DNA of 5,021 nucleotides from an uncultured Collinsella sp. GTDB taxonomy: Bacteria; Actinomycetota; Coriobacteriia; Coriobacteriales; Coriobacteriaceae. How positions within the stretch are numbered: the stretch's first letter is position 1; each line of letters opens with the position of its first letter. This document shows positions 1 to 4,884 of this stretch, piece by piece. The DNA is taken from the NCBI GenBank assembly GCA_902492825.1, contig CABUMZ010000131.1:1-5021 (forward strand). Reading direction: 5' to 3'. A model generated the notes under the pieces. The model searched no databases. It was not told the DNA's origin and saw nothing but the letters and a program-made list of their open reading frames with translations. The translations under genes were made by a program, and so were the position numbers.

Positions 1-156
1 GACCAAGAGCGCCTAACATCAAGAAAATATCAGCCCCGTTCCGAAAAGCGAGCCGTCATCTACAAAATGGCGTGTGGCCCCGACGGGCCGGGCATTAAGT
101 TTGTCGCGAGTTCCGCACGAACAGGAGGCCACTTAACCTCGATGTTTTGGACGTGA
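1..156 (+). CDS. Possible 3' end of a plus-strand reading frame (partial, uncertain)
   Basis: Frame 1 is open from the left edge through 51 codons to TGA at 154-156. The tail reads KFVASSARTGGHL and ends TSMFWT. I do not recognise a protein family. Codons such as CTA, TCA, AGA and TTA are unlike those of the neighbouring GC-rich genes, so the frame may be open by chance or may run through an intergenic repeat. If real, it would converge on the minus-strand JetD-like gene ending at 302, with the hairpins at 163-299 lying between them. The stretch also holds small inverted repeats: GGCCC/GGGCC at 76-89, TTAAGT/ACTTAA at 95-136, and GTTC/GAAC at 110-122. Those favour a structured or repeat element over ordinary coding sequence. 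Confidence 0.2.
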   Translation, partial: DQERLTSRKYQPRSEKRAVIYKMACGPDGPGIKFVASSARTGGHLTSMFWT

Positions 157-162
157 CAGCGA

Positions 163-262
163 GAGGGGCCCTGGTATGGCAAGGTGACGTGAAACAAGGC
201 GGCGCTGACCTTCTGGTCGCGCCGCCGAAGTTGAACGTCAGATTGCCGTGCCAGGGCCCCTC
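163..262 (+). repeat. Long imperfect inverted repeat, about 100 nt, with a nested GC-rich hairpin
   Basis: The outer arms pair perfectly over 12 bp (163-174 with 251-262). Pairing continues through 175-182 with 243-250 and, after a 2-nt mismatch, through 185-190 with 235-240. The tip is a separate strong hairpin: 198-205 pairs with 219-226 (GGCGGCGC/GCGCCGCC), one T is bulged at 206, and GACC/GGTC closes a TTCT tetraloop. At 175:250 and 177:248 the plus strand would form U-G wobbles, whereas the minus strand would have A-C mismatches. If this folds as RNA, the plus-strand transcript is the better candidate. It could be a palindromic intergenic repeat (REP/MITE type), a structured small RNA, or a barrier between convergent genes. 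No U-run follows it on the plus strand. Confidence 0.6.
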
Positions 263-269
263 GCAGCGT

Positions 270-299
270 CAAGAAGACCGCCGTTCGGTAGAACGGCGG
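270..299 (-). terminator. Probable intrinsic terminator of the JetD-like gene
   Basis: A perfect 9-bp GC-rich stem (CCGCCGTTC at 278-286 with GAACGGCGG at 291-299) closes a 4-nt loop. It lies 3 nt beyond the stop codon of the minus-strand gene. On the minus strand it is followed by a pyrimidine-rich but interrupted tract (TCTTCTTG), so it is a weaker terminator than the one after cstA. No T-run follows on the plus strand. Confidence 0.55.
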
Positions 300-301
300 A
301 G

Positions 302-2485
302 CTAATTGTTCAGCATGCGGTCGAAGCTTCCCGAGTCGCCATCCCGATAGTCTGCGGTCATCAGAATCTCCTGCGGAATGCGCCCGCCCTCGCGCAGCAC
401 GTTGCGGAACTGCACGCGCGTAACCATGGGCAGATCCTTGATCGTCGCCGCCAGGTTCTGCGGCACGCCCTGGTTGGCAGCCGCGGGCTCGCACTCGCCG
501 CCGGCCTTCACGCGACGCTTATGCTCGGCGAGCATGGCACGGTACATGCCGGCATGCAGGCGAATCTCAACCACATTGGCATTGCGAGCCTGCTCGACGA
601 TACGCGCGCCCTCGCGATCGATATCGCCTACGTAGTAGACGTAGTTAAAGCGATAGCCAATCTCAGCCAGATAATCGTCCAGGGCATGCGAGACGCTCGC
701 CTTGCATCCGCCGCCAAAAATCACGCCGCCCACCTTGATGCCAAAGAGCTTGGCGTGCTTGCGGCCACGCAGCAGCTTGACGATCTCGTCGTAGGTGTCC
801 AGGTTCTCGACCATAATGAACGGCTTGTCGGCGCCCAGCGTAAAGAAGCCCGTAAAGTGCACGGGGCGATTGGGGGCGACCTTGATCGCCTGCATGCTGA
901 TGCCCTTTTCGGTCATACGCCTGATCAAGCGCTCACCGTGCTTGCCGTCAAAAGCCTTCTCGTCATTAAAGATCTGGTAGGCACGCTGGCGGCGCGAGGC
1001 AACCGGCGTATCGGCACCTCGGTTCTGCTCGATCCAAGCCTGGATGATTGCGATTTCCTCGGCAATCTTGCGGTTGGACATCTCGTTGTGCTGAGTGCGC
1101 TGCGGAGCCTTTTTGCCGTCCTTGCCCTCGACCTTTACGATCTGTGTCTGCTGCTCCTTGATCTTAGAGAGCGCCGTGGGCGTAGGGACAACTTTGAGCA
1201 GCTGCCTGCCTAAAACGCGGGCAAGGGCAAACGCCGAGGCCTCGCCGTGAACGGCCGACTTGGGCTGCTGGGCAGCAGTATCTGCTGCGGCAGACTCCGG
1301 CTTCCTCTGAGACTTGCGCTTAGAATCGCCTTGGGAATTGCGCTCGCGCTTCGGCATAGACGCCTGCTTCTGCTGACGAACGGACTTGCTCTCCTTCGCC
1401 GGCTGGCGCTTAGGCTGCCCCGAAGAAACCTCAGCCTTCGCATCCTCGTTCTGCGGCGTGGTCTTCTCGGCCGCAGTCTCGGCATGGGAACTGCGGCCCC
1501 CACGATGGCGACGGCGGCGAGGCTTGCTCGACGCGCCCTGCTCCGTCTGCTCATCAGTAGGCTGCTGGCCCTTGGCCTCGGCATCAACCTCAAGCTGCGG
1601 CTCAACAGGCTTTTGCTCGCGAGCCACCGGCTCAACGGCCTTCTCGTCCTTCTCGCCCTGAGTGGTCGAAGCCGGTTCGCTCTTCTCCTGACGCCTTACG
1701 GGATACGCGCGCCCCGCAAAACCGCGGCCGGGACGACACGAACCCGGAGCCTTCTTGGCAGACTCCTCAACATCGTCTGCAACCTCAGAAGACTCTTCAA
1801 CCTCACGCGCGGCATCCTGCTGTGCAGTCTTAAAGTGAGCACCGCGACGACGCTTGGGCTCTTGGGCCTCCACGGGCTTTTGCTCCCTCGCGGGCTTCTG
1901 CGACTCGGCAGCAACCTCGGTCTCAACAGCCTCAGCATCCGTCTCACCCTTTCGAGCAACGGCGCGACGGAAGCGCTCCTGCTGGGCGCGGCGCTGCGCA
2001 TCGCGCTTGCCACCCCCGCCAAAACCGCCGCGTCCTGCCTTGGCCGTAAAGGCACGCACGACGTTCTCATCGAGCAACTCATCGGTATCGACATGCTCAC
2101 GCGGAGCAGCTTCTTCCACAGCAGGCACGTCAGCGGAATCCTCGACGACAAAACCCTCGACGGACTCGGCAGGCTGCTCTTGGGCATCGCGGATCTCGGC
2201 ATTGATGGTATAGAACGCCGGGCGCCCGTTAATGCCGCTACCCTCGATCTTGGTCACGATCTTTGCCGCGATAAGCTCATCGCGCATCGCCTTGGTGTCG
2301 CACTCCTTATCGACGGAGCGGAAAATCTGCGCCAGCGCACTCGACTTAATCTTGAGCGCCTTGCGGCAGAGCAGGTCGTAGGCAACCAGCTTGGCGCGCT
2401 CGGCAGAAAGCGACGTCTGGCTGCTCAGGCGCTCAGCCAAAGCATCGACATTGTTTTGATTATCGGAATATACCGTCTTGGCCAC
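302..2485 (-). CDS. Orphan JetD-like (DUF2220-type) Toprim protein with winged-helix N-terminus and long charged linker
   Basis: I infer a DNA-acting protein. Residues are counted from the GTG at 2485 (727 aa). Residues 30-96 look like a winged helix, ending in a GRPAFYTIN wing. Residues 102 to about 410 are low-complexity, rich in Glu, Lys, Arg, Gln and Ala, with a Gly-rich patch (153-159), KRRR (211-214), RRRR (323-326) and REQKPVE repeated at 200-206 and 289-295. Residues 470-527 contain RAYQIFNDEKAF, like the segment before Toprim in JetD relatives. The Toprim core has VEN (E560), GGG (591-593), GDID (D621, D623) and a terminal RIPQE (702-706), the usual JetD order. JetD is the nuclease subunit of Wadjet, which cuts plasmid DNA. 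No JetA, JetB or JetC lies here, and the linker is unusual, so function is uncertain. Start choice: GTG follows AAAGGGG by 4 nt. ATG at 2509 (735 aa) has no Shine-Dalgarno sequence but could be nearly leaderless. Confidence 0.85.
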   Translation of the reverse strand: MAKTVYSDNQNNVDALAERLSSQTSLSAERAKLVAYDLLCRKALKIKSSALAQIFRSVDKECDTKAMRDELIAAKIVTKIEGSGINGRPAFYTINAEIRDAQEQPAESVEGFVVEDSADVPAVEEAAPREHVDTDELLDENVVRAFTAKAGRGGFGGGGKRDAQRRAQQERFRRAVARKGETDAEAVETEVAAESQKPAREQKPVEAQEPKRRRGAHFKTAQQDAAREVEESSEVADDVEESAKKAPGSCRPGRGFAGRAYPVRRQEKSEPASTTQGEKDEKAVEPVAREQKPVEPQLEVDAEAKGQQPTDEQTEQGASSKPRRRRHRGGRSSHAETAAEKTTPQNEDAKAEVSSGQPKRQPAKESKSVRQQKQASMPKRERNSQGDSKRKSQRKPESAAADTAAQQPKSAVHGEASAFALARVLGRQLLKVVPTPTALSKIKEQQTQIVKVEGKDGKKAPQRTQHNEMSNRKIAEEIAIIQAWIEQNRGADTPVASRRQRAYQIFNDEKAFDGKHGERLIRRMTEKGISMQAIKVAPNRPVHFTGFFTLGADKPFIMVENLDTYDEIVKLLRGRKHAKLFGIKVGGVIFGGGCKASVSHALDDYLAEIGYRFNYVYYVGDIDREGARIVEQARNANVVEIRLHAGMYRAMLAEHKRRVKAGGECEPAAANQGVPQNLAATIKDLPMVTRVQFRNVLREGGRIPQEILMTADYRDGDSGSFDRMLNN

Positions 2486-2489
2486 GGGG

Positions 2490-2496
2490 CCCCTTT
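2490..2496 (-). promoter_or_regulatory. Shine-Dalgarno sequence supporting the GTG start of the JetD-like gene
   Basis: The minus strand reads AAAGGGG, then CCCC, then GTG at 2485. The spacing is short but workable. The upstream ATG at 2507-2509 has only AT-rich sequence before it. This site is the reason for preferring the shorter protein. Confidence 0.45.
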
Positions 2497-2522
2497 CATA
2501 TGTACACATATACGTCTATATG
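2497..2522. promoter_or_regulatory. Phased CATATA-type half-sites, candidate operator of the JetD-like gene
   Basis: Three similar AT-rich units begin at 2497 (CATATG), 2507 (CATATA) and 2517 (TATATG), one every 10 bp. They form two overlapping perfect dyads: ATATGT-AC-ACATAT (2498-2511) and CATATA-cgtc-TATATG (2507-2522). The block is strikingly AT-rich against its surroundings and lies between the possible promoter and the GTG start. A dimeric repressor binding here would block initiation. Autoregulation through the encoded N-terminal winged helix is possible but is inference. Confidence 0.4.
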
Positions 2523-2549
2523 GTACAGCGCACGCCCTTATCCACGCAA
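2520..2549 (-). promoter_or_regulatory. Weak candidate promoter for the JetD-like gene
   Basis: The minus strand has TTGCGT (2544-2549), an 18-nt gap and TACCAT (2520-2525). The match to consensus is modest (3/6 and 4/6). An overlapping alternative -10, TATAGA at 2515-2520, lacks a -35 box. A promoter is expected here because a strong terminator separates this gene from cstA upstream. Confidence 0.3.
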
Positions 2550-2590
2550 AACATCTGCGAGAACACTCGAGCGTCACCCGCTTTCGCATG

Positions 2591-2630
2591 AAAAAAAGAC
2601 CGAGTCCGCGTCGTTGCGGACCCGGTCTTT
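2591..2630 (-). terminator. Strong intrinsic terminator of cstA
   Basis: A 15-position stem with one mismatch (2595-2609 with 2616-2630; A2603 faces C2622) closes a 6-nt loop. On the minus strand it ends in seven consecutive Ts (2591-2597). It lies 39 nt past the cstA stop codon. The short T-run on the other side could give weak plus-strand termination too, but no plus-strand gene ends here. Confidence 0.9.
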
Positions 2631-2669
2631 CCGAGTCATATGGATGAGAGATTCAACCCGTCCGACCGA

Positions 2670-4559
2670 CTAGGCCTTGACGGCCTCGGCGTCGGCAGGA
2701 GCCTCGGCGGCAGCGGCGCGACCGTACTCGGCCTTGCCCATATCGGACCACTCGGGCTCCTCATCAGGCATGGAGCCAGCCTCCTTGCCGAAGAACTCCT
2801 TGAGGCAGTTGACGGCGACGATGAGGCCCAGGACCATCAGCAGGACGGCAAAGACGAGCTGCAGGCCCTTGGTGGCGGCGACGGAGACGGCGGCCGTGGT
2901 GGCGGTAGCCGGGATGGTACCGAAGAAACCGTAGGCCTGGACGGCGGTCATGCAGCCCATGGCGCTCTGGACCAGCGAGGTGAAGGTGCAGCAGAGCAGG
3001 AAGACGACGGGCACGTAGAGCATCCAACCCTTGCGGCCGGTGCACTTGCAGAACACGGCGAGGGTGATCATGGTCATACCGCCGAGCAGCTGGTTGGAAG
3101 CACCAAAGAGCGGCCAGATGTTGGCATAGCCACCAAAAGCGAGGGCGAGACCAGGAAGCAGGGTGACAACCGTGGCGAACCAGGGGTTGCCGAGGACCTT
3201 CATGTAGCCGGCCTTGGACTCGATGGCCAGGGCGTCGTTGGTCTGGGCAAAGAACTCAGAGAACGAAGTACGGGCGATGCGGGCGACGGCGTCGAGCGAG
3301 GTCAGGGCCAGAGCGGAGACGTTCATGGTCATGAAGACGGTAGCGAGCGTGCCGTCAACACCGAAGGCCTGCATACCGCGGGAGATGCCAGCGGCGAAGA
3401 TCTGGAACGGGGTGGAAGCGACACCGGCGTTGAGGGCGCCAGTACCGGCGGTGTTCATATCGGAGAACATGATGCCGGCGACGATGATGGCAAGGATGCC
3501 GACGAAGGACTCGACAATCATGGCGCCGTAACCGACCTTGACGGCGTCCTGCTCCTTCTCGACCTGTTTAGAAGAGGTGCCGGAAGAAACGAGGCTGTGG
3601 AAACCGGAGAGAGCACCGCAAGCGACAGAGACGAACAGGACCGGGAACATCATGCCGGAGGCAGTGGAGAAGCCGGTGAAGACCGGAGCGGTGATAGTGG
3701 CCTGACCGTTGACGCCCAGGACGACGATGCCGAGGACAGCGCAGACGATCATGACGATCATCATGATGGAAGTGAGGTAGTCACGCGGAGTCTTGAGCAT
3801 CTGGATGGGCATAGCGCCAGCGAAGACCAGGTAGACCATGACGACGGCGAACCACTGGAACTTATCCAGGTAGACCGGGAACTGCATACCGACGGCGAAC
3901 ATGAGAACCATAAGGACCACGCCGGTGACGAACTCGGCAGCGCCGGTGAGGTTGAACTTCTTCTGGGCCCAACCAAAGGCGATGGCGACGAAGGTGAACA
4001 GGATGGAGATGGTACCAGCGCAGCCGGCGGCATAGGACTTGGTGAAGTCGACGGCACCGGTAGCAGCACCAGAAGCGTCAACGGCCGGGGTGAACATGAA
4101 CGTCTTGCAGACCATGTCGGTGAAGGCGGCGATGACGATGATGCAGAACAGCCAGCAGAACAGCAGGAACAGGCGACGGCCGGTCTTGCCGATGTACTTC
4201 TCGATGAGCTGAGCGAGTGACTTGCCGTTGTTCTTCATCGAAGCGTACAGGGCACCAAAGTCGTGGACGGCGCCAAAGAAGATGCCGCCGACGAGGACCC
4301 AGAGCACGACGGGCAGCCAGCCAAAGGCCATGGCGACGATCGTACCCGTGACAGGGCCAGCACCGCAGATCGAGCTGAACTGGTGCGAAAACGCGGTGAA
4401 GGCGGAGACGGGCGAGAAGCTGTTGCCGTCCTTCATGCGCTTGGCCGGCGTGAGGGCCTCTTTGTCAACGCCCCACTTGTTGGCCAGCCAGCGGCCGTAG
4501 CCCAGATAGCCGCAGGCGAGCACCGCCGCGGCCACAACCATGAGCAAAACTCCGTTCAT
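2670..4559 (-). CDS. cstA: CstA/BtsT-family carbon starvation transporter (peptide or pyruvate uptake)
   Basis: This is a polytopic inner-membrane symporter of the CstA family. Known members import peptides or pyruvate, often under nutrient limitation; the substrate here is not determined by sequence. It is 629 residues, shorter than E. coli CstA and BtsT at about 700, and appears complete. Family landmarks in order are an N-terminal membrane helix (1-20), GRW (22-24), HQFSSICGAGPVTG (59-72), GAVHDF (96-101), PRDYL (258-262), SGFHSLVSSGTSSKQV (318-333), SLDAVARIAR (421-430) and WPLFGASNQLL (482-492). Hydrophobic segments run to about residue 583, followed by an acidic, Ala-rich cytoplasmic-looking tail. 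The start is firm: AGGAGG lies 7 nt before ATG. The gene follows a long leader with an attenuator and ends at its own terminator, so it is probably monocistronic. Confidence 0.95.
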   Translation of the reverse strand: MNGVLLMVVAAAVLACGYLGYGRWLANKWGVDKEALTPAKRMKDGNSFSPVSAFTAFSHQFSSICGAGPVTGTIVAMAFGWLPVVLWVLVGGIFFGAVHDFGALYASMKNNGKSLAQLIEKYIGKTGRRLFLLFCWLFCIIVIAAFTDMVCKTFMFTPAVDASGAATGAVDFTKSYAAGCAGTISILFTFVAIAFGWAQKKFNLTGAAEFVTGVVLMVLMFAVGMQFPVYLDKFQWFAVVMVYLVFAGAMPIQMLKTPRDYLTSIMMIVMIVCAVLGIVVLGVNGQATITAPVFTGFSTASGMMFPVLFVSVACGALSGFHSLVSSGTSSKQVEKEQDAVKVGYGAMIVESFVGILAIIVAGIMFSDMNTAGTGALNAGVASTPFQIFAAGISRGMQAFGVDGTLATVFMTMNVSALALTSLDAVARIARTSFSEFFAQTNDALAIESKAGYMKVLGNPWFATVVTLLPGLALAFGGYANIWPLFGASNQLLGGMTMITLAVFCKCTGRKGWMLYVPVVFLLCCTFTSLVQSAMGCMTAVQAYGFFGTIPATATTAAVSVAATKGLQLVFAVLLMVLGLIVAVNCLKEFFGKEAGSMPDEEPEWSDMGKAEYGRAAAAEAPADAEAVKA

Positions 4560-4639
4560 TACATTTCCTCCTCTAAAAAGAACTTCCTAGACATAAAAAA
4601 TGAGGGCCGTCGGTTGCGCTCGACGGCCCTCATCTTCAT
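4559..4639 (-). other. 26-codon frame through the attenuator, ending on the cstA start
   Basis: The frame opens with ATG at 4637-4639, runs through the terminator hairpin and ends in TAA whose last A is the first base of the cstA ATG (a TAATG junction). The peptide starts MKMRAVERNRRP. No convincing Shine-Dalgarno sequence precedes it. The junction could allow translational coupling, but the strong cstA ribosome binding site makes that unnecessary, and the frame may be open by chance. Confidence 0.15.
4595..4633 (-). terminator. Attenuator terminator in the cstA leader
   Basis: A perfect 13-bp stem (4600-4612 with 4621-4633) closes an 8-nt loop. On the minus strand it is followed at once by a run of six Ts (4595-4600, the innermost base shared with the stem). 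It lies 36 nt before the cstA start. No gene on this strand ends upstream of it within the window, so its position in the leader is best explained as conditional termination. Confidence 0.85.
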
Positions 4640-4684
4640 CAGCCGCCCGTTATCGTACGGGCTAGCTGTATGTGCTAACCCGCA

Positions 4685-4729
4685 TCAGATAATTACTACG
4701 CTGATAATGTTTAGCTGATGCGTGAACAT
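4685..4729 (-). CDS. Leader peptide MFTHQLNIISVVII (branched-chain attenuator)
   Basis: This 14-codon frame ends at TGA. Its second half is LNIISVVII: one Leu, four Ile and two Val in nine residues, with paired ATT ATC, GTA GTA and ATT ATC codons directly before the stop. An AGAGGA sequence lies 10 nt before the ATG. The same frame is open back to another ATG at 4751-4753 (22 residues) that has a poorer ribosome binding site. The coding sequence contains the 5' arm of stem P1 (codons 3-5), and the stop codon lies in its 3' arm, the usual geometry of a ribosome-sensing attenuator. By analogy with ilv leaders, stalling on scarce Ile- or Val-tRNA would change the downstream fold. The peptide itself probably has no function. 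Confidence 0.7.
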   Translation of the reverse strand: MFTHQLNIISVVII

Positions 4730-4800
4730 GTCTAAGAAATCCTCTTCAATCATGATGCGAACGATCCGTGCGTGTTCACATCCCCCAGTGGTTGAAAAGG

Positions 4801-4829
4801 AGTATGAAACTTTAGTTACCTAAAGTCAA
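4801..4829 (-). promoter_or_regulatory. Promoter of the cstA leader
   Basis: The minus strand has TTGACT (4824-4829, 5/6), a 17-nt spacer and CATACT (4801-4806, 4/6). An A/T-rich tract (about 4831-4860) upstream resembles an UP element. Predicted transcription starts near 4794. Confidence 0.7.
4809..4826. promoter_or_regulatory. Perfect dyad between the -35 and -10 boxes of the cstA promoter
   Basis: ACTTTAG (4809-4815) and CTAAAGT (4820-4826) are exact inverted repeats around TTAC. The dyad fills the promoter spacer and overlaps the -35 box by 3 nt, a typical repressor position. The regulator is unknown. It adds an initiation-level control to the attenuator downstream. Confidence 0.5.
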
Positions 4830-4848
4830 CGCAAATTTGTAATGAATT

Positions 4849-4878
4849 TTCAACTTTTTTTGGATTTCTCGGTATAAA
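4849..4878 (+). promoter_or_regulatory. Possible divergent plus-strand promoter
   Basis: TATAAA at 4873-4878 is a good -10 box. The best -35, TTCAAC at 4849-4854, is weak and 18 nt away. It would transcribe rightwards out of the window, back to back with the cstA promoter. Confidence 0.35.
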
Positions 4879-4884
4879 ACGCCA

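Larger units (their letters stand above)
4560..4794 (-). promoter_or_regulatory. cstA 5' leader: candidate Ile/Val-responsive attenuator
   Basis: This is the transcribed leader between the predicted start site (about 4794) and cstA. It holds a branched-chain-rich leader peptide, a chain of stems and a terminator. In transcript order the stems are GTGAACA/TGTTCAC (4773-4779 with 4722-4728); P1, CGCATCAG/CTGATGCG (4715-4722 with 4681-4688); P2, GGGTTAGC/GCTAGCCC (4674-4681 with 4659-4666, one G-U); P3, GCCCGT/ACGGGC (4657-4662 with 4645-4650), which excludes P2; and the terminator (4600-4633). GGCGGC (4642-4647) can pair instead with GCCGTC (4622-4627) in the terminator arm, a candidate antiterminator. 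The parts fit ribosome-stalling attenuation; the exact switching order is not resolved by reading. Confidence 0.65.

Noticed and set aside
60..494. 144-codon minus-strand open frame
   Set aside because: It overlaps the end of the JetD-like gene in another frame and runs through the long hairpin. It has no recognisable domain and no good start.
248..1213. 321-codon plus-strand open frame
   Set aside because: It is antisense to the JetD-like Toprim region, where conserved motifs on the minus strand show the real frame.
302..2485. Complete Wadjet defence operon
   Set aside because: Only a JetD-like domain is present. The neighbouring gene is cstA, separated by a terminator, and no SMC, kleisin or KITE-like subunit is encoded.
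1247..2647. 466-codon plus-strand open frame
   Set aside because: It is antisense to the JetD-like gene. Its Leu/Arg-rich composition mirrors the charged linker, and it also runs through the cstA terminator and the intergenic region.
2640..4220. 526-codon plus-strand open frame
   Set aside because: It is antisense to cstA and is rich in Gly, Asp, Glu and His, the usual shadow of a GC-rich membrane-protein gene. It has no family motifs.
4560..4794. T-box riboswitch upstream of cstA
   Set aside because: The conserved T-box antiterminator sequence (AGGGTGGNACCGCG type) is absent. A leader peptide explains the amino-acid specificity better.
4809..4826. DtxR/IdeR-type iron box in the cstA promoter
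   Set aside because: The dyad contains TTAGGT-like bases on the minus strand, but its symmetry and length do not match the 19-bp consensus, so I leave the regulator unnamed.
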